A stretch of 34,127 bases of DNA, taken from positions 1 to 34,127 of the forward strand of contig NZ_CALIZP010000031.1 of NCBI RefSeq assembly GCF_938028825.1, given 5' to 3'. The DNA comes from an uncultured Cardiobacterium sp. (lineage in GTDB: Bacteria; Pseudomonadota; Gammaproteobacteria; Cardiobacteriales; Cardiobacteriaceae). Positions 1-7,817 of this stretch are shown one piece after another. Position numbers and translations under genes: made by a program. Positions within the stretch are counted from its first letter, which is position 1, and the number at the start of each line of letters is the position of its first letter. A model generated the notes under the pieces. It saw nothing but the letters and a program-made list of their open reading frames with translations, had not been told where the DNA came from and did no database searches.

Positions 1-57
1 TCTTCACGCTACTTTATTTGCTTAGATGTATGAAATGTTAGGTGTATTAGCTATATC
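1..57. other. AT-rich segment truncating kdgT
   Basis: The first ~57 bases are clearly AT-richer than everything that follows. They contain an in-frame stop (TGA at 31-33) in the frame of the permease fragment that begins at about 58. No homology to the permease is visible in this part. It could be the end of an insertion sequence or another insertion that removed the 5' half of kdgT, or a contig-edge artefact. No terminal inverted repeat or target duplication can be defined because the other end lies outside the window. Confidence 0.4.
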
Positions 58-600
58 GCCTCGGCGGTAAACGACGGGCCGTTCTTCGTCCTGCTTTTCC
101 TCGGCGTCTCCGGACTGGCCGATATTCCCGTGCTTCTGATGGTAGCAGCGGTAGTGCCGCTCTTGCTCGGCATGGTCATTGGCAATCTTGATCCGAAATG
201 GACGGAGCTGATGAAGCCGACCGGCGCTATCGTCATTCCTTTCTTTGCCTTTGCCCTCGGCACTGGCATCAATCTGCACGCCATTGTCAGCGGTGGTGCG
301 GTCGGGCTGGTACTCGGCGTGCTCTGCTGCCTGCTAACCGGGGCGATGACTTACGCCGGCTACAAGCTGCTACTGCATCGCGGCCAGCAGTCCGGCATCG
401 GCTTCGCCGCCGGAACAACCGCCGGCAATGCAGTCATCACCCCGGAAATCGTCGCTCAAGCCGACCCTTCCATGCTGCCTTATGTACAAACCGCGACCGC
501 GCAGGTGGCGGCTGCCGTCCTCGTTTCCGCCGTGCTTGCCCCGTTGGTCGCCGCTTGGGTACTCAAGCGGGAAGGCGGTCTTCCCCAAGAACAGGAGTAA
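58..600 (+). pseudogene. kdgT: KdgT-type 2-keto-3-deoxygluconate permease, 5'-truncated
   Basis: About 180 codons of a KdgT-family (2-keto-3-deoxygluconate:H+ symporter) inner-membrane permease are readable from ~58 to the TAA at 598-600. Family hallmarks are NDGPFF, GNLDP (near 184-198), IPFFAFALG and TAGNAVITPEIVAQADPS. Enterobacterial KdgT is about 327 residues, so roughly the first 145 are missing. Upstream the frame runs into unrelated AT-rich DNA with a stop at 31-33. A GTG at 130 or ATG at 139 could start a shorter product, but it would lack several membrane helices and is unlikely to transport. The fragment lies just upstream of the acid-sugar kinase, whose ribosome-binding site overlaps its end, so it was probably the first gene of that operon. 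If the break is a window or assembly edge, the gene could be intact. Confidence 0.75.
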
Positions 601-603
601 ATC

Positions 604-1857
604 ATGTCCACTTCTCTGCTCGTCGTCGCCGACGATTTGACTGGCGCCAATGACACCAGCGTGACTTTCGCCCGGGCCGGTTTCGCCACTGTCCTCGCGC
701 TCTCCCCCAACACACTGCCCGAAGCCTTGCAGGCCGAGGCCGAAGTCTTCGCCGTCTCCACGGACTGCCGCCCGTTGCCAGAGCAGGCGGCAGCGGCGAC
801 GGCAGCGGTGATTGCCGCCGCCCGCACGATTGACTGCCTTTATCTGAAAATCGACTCCACCATGCGCGGCTCGGTGGCGGCACAAATCAAGGGCGCGCTT
901 ACCGCCTGGCGCGCCGTGCATAGCGATGCCCGCGCGGTAGTTTGCCCCGCCTATCCGGCAATGGGACGAACGATTGAAAATGGCCGCCTGCTGGTAAACG
1001 GCGTACCGGTCAACGACACCCCATCCGGCCACGACGCCATCTGCCCAGTGCCAACCGCCGACATGGCGGCGCTCCTGCCCGGCGCGCTGGTGATGCCCTG
1101 TCAGGAAGTACACGCCCTGGCTGATGCCATCCGCCAGAGCGAGGCGGAGGTGGTCGTGGTTGATGCACGCAGCGATGACGACCTGCGCCGCATCGCTGAA
1201 GCAATCGCCGTGCTCGGCCACGGTGCCATCCCGGTCGGTTCCGCCGGGCTGGCGAACGCGGTAGTTGCTACCCTGCCTACTGCTACCGCACAGGCGGCGC
1301 CCGACCCGCTACCGCTCAATGCGCCGGCGCTGCTTCTCGTTACCTCCATCCACAATGCCAGCCAGCAGCAAGTTGATGCCTACATCGGCTCGGCCGCCGG
1401 TGCGGATGCCATCGTTTTCAGCCCGCACCCGGCGCAACTGCTCGCGCCCGGCTCTCTGCCCGCACTGACCGCGCAGTTGCAAGCGCTGCTCGTCTCCGGC
1501 GACGGCACCGTCATCATCCGTGCCAACCCTGCCCGCATTGCCAGCGGCGCCGCCGCCGAAGCGCTGGCCAAGACTTTCGCACAGCAACTGGCGGCGCTCG
1601 GCAAACACAGCCTGAAAAAACGCCGCTTCGGTGCGCTGGTGCTGTTCGGCGGCGACGGCTCGGCCGCCCTGCTGCACGCGCTCGGCGTTACCGCACTGCG
1701 CGTGCTGCGCCCCATTGCCGAAGGCGTACCGCTGGCCACTGTGCGTGGTGGTGCTTATGACGGCCTCGTCGTCATCACCAAATCCGGCGGCTTCGGCGCG
1801 CCCGATCTGCTCTGCCGCATGATGGCAGACCTCAACCCCAAGGAGGCTCAAGTATGA
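604..1857 (+). CDS. Four-carbon acid-sugar kinase (DUF1537 family, DtnK/OtnK-like)
   Basis: This 417-residue protein begins with the DUF1537 N-terminal signature DDLTGANDT (residues 10-18). It has a second family block, YLKIDSTMRGSV, at about residues 79-90. A C-terminal nucleotide-binding region is rich in glycine: GGDGSAALLHALGV, then VRGGAYDGLVVITKSGGFGAPD near the end. DUF1537 proteins phosphorylate D-threonate, L-threonate, D-erythronate or 3-oxo-tetronate at the 4-OH using ATP. A GGAG at 593-596 supports the ATG at 604. The stop overlaps the next gene (pdxA2) as ATGA. The kinase-PdxA2 pair is the established arrangement for acid-sugar catabolism, in which the phosphorylated acid is oxidised and decarboxylated to dihydroxyacetone phosphate. 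Whether the substrate is threonate, erythronate or a 3-oxo acid cannot be read from the sequence. Confidence 0.9.
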   Translation: MSTSLLVVADDLTGANDTSVTFARAGFATVLALSPNTLPEALQAEAEVFAVSTDCRPLPEQAAAATAAVIAAARTIDCLYLKIDSTMRGSVAAQIKGALTAWRAVHSDARAVVCPAYPAMGRTIENGRLLVNGVPVNDTPSGHDAICPVPTADMAALLPGALVMPCQEVHALADAIRQSEAEVVVVDARSDDDLRRIAEAIAVLGHGAIPVGSAGLANAVVATLPTATAQAAPDPLPLNAPALLLVTSIHNASQQQVDAYIGSAAGADAIVFSPHPAQLLAPGSLPALTAQLQALLVSGDGTVIIRANPARIASGAAAEALAKTFAQQLAALGKHSLKKRRFGALVLFGGDGSAALLHALGVTALRVLRPIAEGVPLATVRGGAYDGLVVITKSGGFGAPDLLCRMMADLNPKEAQV

Positions 1858-2888
1858 CCCTGCCTGTATTGGCTATCACCCTCGGCGACGTCGCCGGCAT
1901 CGGCCCGGAAATCACCGCCAAGACCCTGCTCAACCACCCCGAACTGCGGCAGATTGCCAAACTGTTCGTCATCGGCGATGCCGCTGCCCTGCGGCGCGGC
2001 TGCCGCTTCGCCGGGCTCGACCCCGCCAGCGTGCGCACCATCGCGCGCGCCGCCGACGTGACCAACGACCCCGCCGCCATTGAAGTGCTGCAAGTGGGGG
2101 ATGCGCTGGACGATGTGCCGCCGGGCGACATCGCGGCGCGCGCCGGCGACGGCGCCTACCGCTACGTGGTCGAAGCCTGCCGCCTTGGTCGCGCCGGTGA
2201 AATCGACGGTATCGTTACCGCCCCGCTCAACAAGGCGGCGATGCACGCCGGCGGCCACCACTGGCCGGGGCACACTGAAATCCTCGCCCACGAATTCGGG
2301 GTGAAAAACTACTCGATGATCCTCTCGGCGGGTGATTTCTACCTCTTCCACCTCACCACCCACCAATCGCTGCACAGCGCCATCGACGCCTGCACCCCGG
2401 CGCGCACCCGCACCGTCATCAACCTCGCCCATGCCCTCGCCTGCGCCCTCGGCCGGCCGGAGAGCAAAATCGGCGTATGCGGCATCAACCCGCATGCCGG
2501 GGAAAACCGCCTCTTCGGCGACGAAGACGCCGACCAGCTCGCCCCCGCCATTCATGCGGCGCAAGCGGACGGCATCAACGTGCACGGCCCGCTGCCCGCC
2601 GACGCCCTCATCCCGCAGGCGGTGCGCGGCAAATGGCCGATGGTGATCGCCTGCTACCACGACCAGGGCCACGCCCCGTTCAAGGCCGTCTATGGCGACG
2701 ACGGCGTCAACATCACCGCCGGCCTGCCGGTGGTGCGCGTCTCGGTCGATCACGGCACCGCCTTCGACATCGCGGGCCGTGGCATCGCCCGTGAAGGCTC
2801 GCTGGTACTCGCCTGCCGGCGCGCCGCCGCCCTCTCGCCGGGCTGGTCGCAAGTCTGGCAAAGCGCCCAACAGGAGAATACCCCATGA
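1854..2888 (+). CDS. pdxA2: PdxA2-type 4-phosphoerythronate/threonate dehydrogenase (PdxA family)
   Basis: This 344-residue PdxA-family NAD-dependent dehydrogenase starts TLPVLAITLGDVAGIGPEI. The three divalent-metal histidines of PdxA align with H170 (HLTTH), H214 (INPHAGE) and H269 (CYHDQGH). The substrate-binding GHTEILA lies at 139-145, and SVDHGTAFDIAGRGIA sits near the C-terminus. PdxA proper acts in pyridoxal phosphate synthesis. Paralogues next to DUF1537 kinases instead oxidise and decarboxylate 4-phospho-D-threonate or erythronate to DHAP. Because it overlaps the kinase (ATGA at 1854-1857, with GGAGG just upstream) and the following tctB (ATGA at 2885-2888), the catabolic PdxA2 role is much more likely than vitamin B6 synthesis. 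Substrate specificity remains an inference from context. Confidence 0.88.
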   Translation: MTLPVLAITLGDVAGIGPEITAKTLLNHPELRQIAKLFVIGDAAALRRGCRFAGLDPASVRTIARAADVTNDPAAIEVLQVGDALDDVPPGDIAARAGDGAYRYVVEACRLGRAGEIDGIVTAPLNKAAMHAGGHHWPGHTEILAHEFGVKNYSMILSAGDFYLFHLTTHQSLHSAIDACTPARTRTVINLAHALACALGRPESKIGVCGINPHAGENRLFGDEDADQLAPAIHAAQADGINVHGPLPADALIPQAVRGKWPMVIACYHDQGHAPFKAVYGDDGVNITAGLPVVRVSVDHGTAFDIAGRGIAREGSLVLACRRAAALSPGWSQVWQSAQQENTP

Positions 2889-3358
2889 ATACCACCCCGG
2901 AAATCCGCGAAAGCCGCGCCGACCTCTACATCAGCAGCGGCATGCTCGTCTTCTGCATCTTTGCCGCCGTCGCCACCGCGCGGCTGAAAACCCCACCCGG
3001 CGGCAGCATCGCCGGCCCCGCCTTCATGCCGTGGATCATGGTGGTGCTGCTCGGCATCGGCTCCGCCTGCCTGCTCGTCCGCGCCCTGTGGCAGGAAAAA
3101 GCGGGCGACGGCGGCACCATCGCCCTGCCGGAACGCCGCGTGCTGCGGCAAATGGTGCTGTTCGTGCTGCTGATGATCGCCTACACCGTCACCCTCATGC
3201 CCGTCGGCTACATCTGGACGACCGCCGCCACCCTCTTCCTCGGCCTGCTCATCCTCGGCGAACGCAAGCCGCTGGTTCTCATCCTCTTCCCGGTGGTGAT
3301 GACGGCGGCGGTGTACTTCGGCTTCACCAAGCTGCTCGCCGTCTGCTGGCTGCCCTGA
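2885..3358 (+). CDS. tctB: Tripartite tricarboxylate transporter, small membrane subunit TctB
   Basis: This 157-residue hydrophobic protein has about four membrane segments (near residues 18-35, 46-65, 85-105 and 115-150). It also has the TctB-type block GGSIAGPAFMPWIMVVLLGIGS. TctB is the small integral subunit of TTT transporters, which import organic acids in a secondary, binding-protein-dependent way. It starts in an ATGA overlap with pdxA2, with AGGAG upstream at ~2872. The subunit is poorly conserved, so much of the identification rests on its position next to clear tctC and tctA genes. Gene order is B-C-A rather than the more common C-B-A. Confidence 0.85.
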   Translation: MNTTPEIRESRADLYISSGMLVFCIFAAVATARLKTPPGGSIAGPAFMPWIMVVLLGIGSACLLVRALWQEKAGDGGTIALPERRVLRQMVLFVLLMIAYTVTLMPVGYIWTTAATLFLGLLILGERKPLVLILFPVVMTAAVYFGFTKLLAVCWLP

Positions 3359-3393
3359 ATAACGTCCTTTCACTTATAACGGAGACTGTCATC

Positions 3394-4344
3394 ATGTTGA
3401 AAAAAGCCCTGCTTGCCGCCGCCTGCGCCGCAGCCCTGCCCGCCTTCGCCGCCTACCCGGAACGGCCCATCCAGATCATCGTCCCCTACTCTCCGGGCGG
3501 CGGCAGCGACCTGGCGCTGCGCCTCTTCGGCGAAACCATGAAAAAACACTACCCTGGCACCAACGTCGTCATCCGCAACCAGCCGGGCGGCGGCGGCTCC
3601 ATCGGCACTTCGGCCGCAATCAGCGCCCGCCCGGACGGCTACACCCTCGGCACCGGCGCCCAGGGCCCGCTCGTCATCAAGCCGCTCATCGGCGGTACCG
3701 ACTACCGGCACGACAGCCCGGCCTACATCGGCCTCTTCGCCCGCTCGCTGCAAGTGCTGGCCGCCTGCAAAGACGCACCGTTCAAGACCTACGACGAATT
3801 CATCGCCTACGCCAAAGACAAGCCGGTGCAAGTCGCCAATTCCGGTGCCGGCGGTGCCAACCACATCTCCGCCGAAGCCTTCGCCCTCGCCGCCGGTATC
3901 AAAATCGACTCCGTCCCCTTCGACGGCGCCGCCGACGCGCGCACCGCCTGCATCGGCGGCCATGTGCAAACCCTGGTCGCCTCGCCGGCGGAAGTGAAGT
4001 CCGCTGCCGAAGCGGGACAAATGCAGCCGCTGTTCGTGATGGAAGCCGAACGCATCGCCGACTTCCCCGACGTGCCGACCGCCGTGGAAAAAGGCGTCGA
4101 TTTCACCTGGTCATCGTGGAAAGGCATCATCGCCCCGCAAAAACTGCCGCCGGACACCGTCGCCTGGCTGGAAAAAGCGGTAGAAACCGTGGCGAACGAT
4201 GCGGACTTCAAGGCGAAGATGACCGAAATGGGCGACTTCCCCACCTACGAAAATGCCGCCGACTTCAAGGCCCGCGTCGATAAAGACGAACAGACCACCC
4301 GCGCCGTCCTGGAAAAACTCGGCATGCTCAACATGAACAACTGA
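3394..4344 (+). CDS. tctC: Tripartite tricarboxylate transporter, periplasmic binding protein TctC
   Basis: This 316-residue Bug/TctC-family solute-binding protein has a clear Sec signal peptide: MLKKALLAAA, a hydrophobic core, and predicted cleavage after AFA at residue 19. The mature protein begins AYPERPIQIIVPYSPGGGSD, the typical TctC start with its ligand-loop glycines. NQPGGGGSIGT and SARPDGYTLG follow as further family marks. The ATG at 3394 was chosen over the much longer open frame upstream because of the signal peptide and GGAG at 3381-3384. The protein captures a small carboxylate in the periplasm and passes it to TctA/TctB. The ligand is unknown, but the adjacent acid-sugar enzymes make a sugar acid or related hydroxy acid plausible. 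Confidence 0.93.
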   Translation: MLKKALLAAACAAALPAFAAYPERPIQIIVPYSPGGGSDLALRLFGETMKKHYPGTNVVIRNQPGGGGSIGTSAAISARPDGYTLGTGAQGPLVIKPLIGGTDYRHDSPAYIGLFARSLQVLAACKDAPFKTYDEFIAYAKDKPVQVANSGAGGANHISAEAFALAAGIKIDSVPFDGAADARTACIGGHVQTLVASPAEVKSAAEAGQMQPLFVMEAERIADFPDVPTAVEKGVDFTWSSWKGIIAPQKLPPDTVAWLEKAVETVANDADFKAKMTEMGDFPTYENAADFKARVDKDEQTTRAVLEKLGMLNMNN

Positions 4345-4359
4345 CGATACCGGCCATCG

Positions 4360-4382
4360 CCCTCCCCCGCCTGCGGGGAGGG
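4360..4382. repeat. REP-like GC-rich palindrome between tctC and tctA
   Basis: The arms ccctcccc (4360-4367) and ggggaggg (4375-4382) form a perfect 8-bp inverted repeat around a 7-base loop, followed by ccggggtgggg. It lies in the 105-bp gap between tctC and tctA, the longest gap inside this operon. There is no T-tract, so it is not a rho-independent terminator. It more resembles the dispersed GC palindromes often found between genes in GC-rich bacteria. A role in stabilising the tctC mRNA end, and so making more binding protein than membrane subunit, is inference. Confidence 0.6.
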
Positions 4383-4449
4383 CCGGGGTGGGGCGAAAAA
4401 TCCCCCGCCCGCCGGCAATCCACCCAACCCACCGGACAAAGGATGACTC

Positions 4450-5937
4450 ATGGACAATCTCGCATTACTCGCCCCGCTCCTTCACTGGAACGTGATCCTC
4501 GCCATCGCCCTCGGCACGCTTGGCGGCATCGTCATCGGCGCGCTGCCGGGGCTCACCGCCACCATGGGCGTGGCTCTCCTTATCCCGCTCACCTTCGGCA
4601 TGAGTCCGGTGATGGGGCTGAACATGCTCATCGGCATCTACATCGGCGGCATCTATGGTGGCTGCATCTCCTCCATCCTACTGCGCACCCCCGGCACACC
4701 CGCCTCCGCCGCCACCGTGCTTGACGGCTACCCAATGGCGCAAAAAGGCGAAGCGGGCCGCGCCCTTGGCATGGCGACCGTCGCCTCCTTCATCGGCGGC
4801 ATCTTCGCTGCCATCGTGCTCGCCTTCCTCGCACCGCAACTCGCCGGTATCGCCCTCAAATTCGGCGCCTCCGAATACTTTGCCCTCGCGCTCTTCGGCC
4901 TCACCATCATCGCCTCGCTCTCCGGCGACATCCTGAAAGGCATCCTCTCCGGCCTGCTCGGCATCCTCATCTCCTGCGTCGGCGCCGACCCCATCAGCGG
5001 CACCCTGCGCTACACCTTCGGCATCCAGGGCTTTGCCTCCGGTTTCGCCTTCACCCCGGCACTGATTGGTCTCTTCGCCCTGTCGGAAATCTTCTCGCAG
5101 CTCGAACGCAGTGCGCGCACGGATGGCGGCGACATCTCCGTCGTCTCCGGCAGCATCTGGCCGACGCTGGCGCAGATGAAAGAAAGTATCGGCGCGCTGT
5201 GGCGCGGCTCCGTTATCGGCACCTTCATCGGCATCGTGCCTGGCACGGGCTCCGGCACCGCTTCGTGGATCTCCTACAACGAAGCTCGCCGCGCCTCGAA
5301 GACCCCGGAAAAATTCGGCACCGGCCACGCCCCCGGTATCGCCGCTACCGAATCAGCCAACAACGCCGTCTGCGCCGCCGCCCTCATCCCGCTCCTCGCC
5401 CTCAGCGTACCGGGTGACGTCGTCACCGCCGTGCTCATGGGCGGGCTGATGATTCAGGGCCTCGCCCCCGGACCGCTGCTCTTCCAGAATGAACCCGGCG
5501 TCATCGTCGGCATCTTCGGCGGCACCTTCATGGCGACCTTCTTCATGCTCATCTTCGGCATGATGATCATTCCCTTCGCCGCGAAAATCCTGCTCGTGCC
5601 ACGCCGCCTGCTGACCATGTCCATCATCCTCTTCTGCTTCATCGGTGCCTTCTCGCTCAACCTCAACCCGGTGGATCTTTACACCATGATCGGCTTCGGC
5701 GTCCTCGGCTGGGCGATGCAGAAATTCGGCTTCAGCCAGGCGGCGCTGTGCATCGCGCTCATCCTGGGTCCCTTGATGGAATCCAACCTGCGCCGTGGCC
5801 TGATTCAAAACAACGACAGCTTCGCCGCCTTCCTCACCCGTCCCATCACCCTGCTCTTCCTCGTGCTCGCCGTCTTTTCCCTCTGCTGGCCGCTCATCCG
5901 CCAGCACCTGTCCCGCCGCCGCGCGGCAAACCGCTAA
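4450..5937 (+). CDS. tctA: Tripartite tricarboxylate transporter, large membrane subunit TctA
   Basis: This 495-residue polytopic membrane protein is close to the usual ~500 residues of TctA. Its N-terminal block IVIGALPGLTATMGVALLIPLTFGM is the TctA signature. A related second copy, IGIVPGTGSGTASWISYNEARRASK with P-G-T-G-S-G, occurs near residues 259-283. These are the two pseudo-symmetric P/G-rich substrate loops of the family. AAGGATG precedes the ATG at 4450. It follows tctC after a gap carrying a GC palindrome. Together with TctB and TctC it should form a sodium- or proton-coupled carboxylate importer feeding the enzymes encoded on either side. Confidence 0.95.
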   Translation: MDNLALLAPLLHWNVILAIALGTLGGIVIGALPGLTATMGVALLIPLTFGMSPVMGLNMLIGIYIGGIYGGCISSILLRTPGTPASAATVLDGYPMAQKGEAGRALGMATVASFIGGIFAAIVLAFLAPQLAGIALKFGASEYFALALFGLTIIASLSGDILKGILSGLLGILISCVGADPISGTLRYTFGIQGFASGFAFTPALIGLFALSEIFSQLERSARTDGGDISVVSGSIWPTLAQMKESIGALWRGSVIGTFIGIVPGTGSGTASWISYNEARRASKTPEKFGTGHAPGIAATESANNAVCAAALIPLLALSVPGDVVTAVLMGGLMIQGLAPGPLLFQNEPGVIVGIFGGTFMATFFMLIFGMMIIPFAAKILLVPRRLLTMSIILFCFIGAFSLNLNPVDLYTMIGFGVLGWAMQKFGFSQAALCIALILGPLMESNLRRGLIQNNDSFAAFLTRPITLLFLVLAVFSLCWPLIRQHLSRRRAANR

Positions 5938-5949
5938 GGAGATTCTCCC

Positions 5950-6840
5950 ATGACACACGCAAAAGAAGCCTATGTCGCCCTCGTTACCTGCTTCAACGAC
6001 GACGAAACCATCAACTACACCGCCACCCGCCGCCAGGTGCAGCGGCAAATCGCCGCCGGCAACAACCTCCTCTGCTGCGGCACCAACGGCGATTTCAGCG
6101 CGCTCACCTTTGAAGAAAAAGTGCAGCTCACCGGCGAAGTCGTCGATGAGGCGGGCGGCAAAGTCAAAGTCATCGTCAACGCCGGCATGCCCGCCACCTT
6201 CGAGACCCTGAAACTGGCCAAAGCCTTCGACGCCCTCGGCGTGGACGGCATCGCCGTCATCACCCCCTTCTTCATCGCCTGCACCCAGGACGGCCTCATC
6301 CGCCATTTCTCCACCATCGCCGACGGCGTGAAGGCACCGGTGTACCTCTACGACATCCCGGCGCGCACCCAGAACCACATCGAACCGGCAACCGCGCGCA
6401 CCCTCGCCGCCCACGGCAACATCAAAGGCATCAAGGACTCCGGCGGTGCCAAAGAAACCCTCGAAGCCTACCTGCACGTCGGCCGCGATGTGCCCGGCTT
6501 CGACGTCTATTCCGGCCCCGACCACCTCGTGCACTGGGCGCTCGCCAACGGCGCACACGGCTGCATCTCCGGCCTCGGCAACGTCATGCCGGACGTGCTC
6601 GCCGCCATCATCGCCGCCTATAACCAGGGTGACGAAGCCGCAGCAAGCGCCGCTCAAGAAAAATACACCGCCCTGCGCACCGACCTCTACAAACTCGGCT
6701 ATCCGCCAGCTATGGTCAAACGTGCCCTGTGGGTGATGGATCACAGCGTCGGTGCCTCGCGCCAGCCCGCGCTGCTGCCGAACGACGCCCAGGACCAGGC
6801 CATCGCCGCCATCCTCAAACAACACGGACTCCTCGCATGA
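5950..6840 (+). CDS. DapA-family (DHDPS/NAL class I) lyase or aldolase
   Basis: This 296-residue TIM-barrel protein belongs to the dihydrodipicolinate synthase/N-acetylneuraminate lyase superfamily. The Schiff-base lysine is K162 (GIKDSGG) and the conserved tyrosine is Y134 (LYDIPART). The usual pyruvate-carboxylate loop GTTGE appears as GTNGD (44-48). Class I members either condense pyruvate with an aldehyde or cleave or dehydrate 2-keto-3-deoxy sugar acids. The T-to-N and E-to-D changes and the catabolic setting argue against a lysine-biosynthetic DapA. They favour a sugar-acid aldolase or dehydratase such as the KDG-aldolase-like YagE/YjhH branch. AAGGAG sits before the ATG at 5950, and the 3' end overlaps the next gene as ATGA. 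The exact substrate is not deducible. Confidence 0.85.
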   Translation: MTHAKEAYVALVTCFNDDETINYTATRRQVQRQIAAGNNLLCCGTNGDFSALTFEEKVQLTGEVVDEAGGKVKVIVNAGMPATFETLKLAKAFDALGVDGIAVITPFFIACTQDGLIRHFSTIADGVKAPVYLYDIPARTQNHIEPATARTLAAHGNIKGIKDSGGAKETLEAYLHVGRDVPGFDVYSGPDHLVHWALANGAHGCISGLGNVMPDVLAAIIAAYNQGDEAAASAAQEKYTALRTDLYKLGYPPAMVKRALWVMDHSVGASRQPALLPNDAQDQAIAAILKQHGLLA

Positions 6841-7817
6841 CCACTGTCGTCACCACCTCGCCCGGCTTCGGCAAACACGGGCGCGTCCCCGACCTCATCG
6901 CCGCACGCGGCTGGGAATTCATCCGCTGCGCCGATAACGACGCCCTCACACCACACCTTGAACGGGCCGATATCCTCGTCGTCGGCCTGCCGCCCGTGGA
7001 CGAGGCTATCCTCGCCCGCGCGCCACGTCTCAAAGCCGTGCTCAAACACGGCGTCGGCGTGGACAATATCGACATCCCCGCCTGTACCGCGCACGGCCTA
7101 CCCGTCTGCAACACCCCGGCGGCCAACGCCGATGCCGTCGCCGAACTCGCCGTCGGCCTGCTCTACGCCCTCGCCCGCCACATCCCGCAGGGACACGCCA
7201 GCGTCACCAGTGGTGGCTGGAACCGCGTTGTCGGTCGCCAGCTCGGCGGCAAAACCCTCGGCATCATCGGCCTCGGCAACATCGGCAAACGCCTTGCCAA
7301 ACTGGCGCAAGGTATCGGCATGACCGTCATCGCCCACGATGCCTACCCCGATACTGCCTATGCCACCGCACACGGCATCCGCCTCACCTCTCTGGAAGAA
7401 CTCCTTGCCCATGCCGATTACGTCTCGCTACACATCTTCGGCGGCAAGGACAATACTGCCCTCATCAATGCGCGCACCCTGGCACAGATGAAACCCGGCG
7501 CCTGCCTCATCAACCTCGCGCGCGGCGAAGTCATAGACCTCAACGCCGTTTACGACGCCCTGCAAGCGGGACACCTCGGCGGCGTCGCCATTGACGCTTA
7601 TATCCAGGAACCGCCGGACACGAGTCATCCCATCTTCCGCCACGCCAACGCCATCTTTACCCCGCACAGCGGCGCGGACACCCTGGAAGCACTGGAAAAC
7701 GTCGGCCTGATGGTCATTGACAGCATAGACGCCGTGCTGCGCGGCGACACCCCGCCGCACTGCCTGAACGCCGGAGAACTACCGCCCCGGCAAACCCCCA
7801 CAACGGAGACCCCATGA
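6837..7817 (+). CDS. D-2-hydroxyacid dehydrogenase, NAD-dependent (SerA/GyaR-like)
   Basis: This 326-residue protein of the D-isomer-specific 2-hydroxyacid dehydrogenase family has the Rossmann motif GLGNIG at 145-150. Catalytic residues R229 (NLARGEVID), E258 (YIQEPP) and H277 (TPHSGAD) are present. The ATG at 6837, in ATGA overlap with the aldolase gene, was preferred to an upstream in-frame start lying inside that gene because the protein begins there like its relatives. The family interconverts 2-keto and D-2-hydroxy acids with NAD(P)H, for example 3-phosphoglycerate, glyoxylate, hydroxypyruvate or lactate. In this operon it most likely oxidises the incoming hydroxy acid or reduces a 2-keto product. 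It overlaps the following alcohol dehydrogenase gene (ATGA, 7814-7817). Confidence 0.88.
   Translation: MTTVVTTSPGFGKHGRVPDLIAARGWEFIRCADNDALTPHLERADILVVGLPPVDEAILARAPRLKAVLKHGVGVDNIDIPACTAHGLPVCNTPAANADAVAELAVGLLYALARHIPQGHASVTSGGWNRVVGRQLGGKTLGIIGLGNIGKRLAKLAQGIGMTVIAHDAYPDTAYATAHGIRLTSLEELLAHADYVSLHIFGGKDNTALINARTLAQMKPGACLINLARGEVIDLNAVYDALQAGHLGGVAIDAYIQEPPDTSHPIFRHANAIFTPHSGADTLEALENVGLMVIDSIDAVLRGDTPPHCLNAGELPPRQTPTTETP

Noticed and set aside
2692..4344. 550-codon plus-strand frame ending with tctC
   Set aside because: Only the part from 3394 is a gene. The upstream extension overlaps pdxA2 and tctB in another frame and lacks sense, while 3394 begins a clear signal peptide.
5353..6825. 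490-codon minus-strand frame over tctA and the DapA-like gene
   Set aside because: It spans two real plus-strand genes and encodes a low-complexity acidic product, so it is a compositional artefact.
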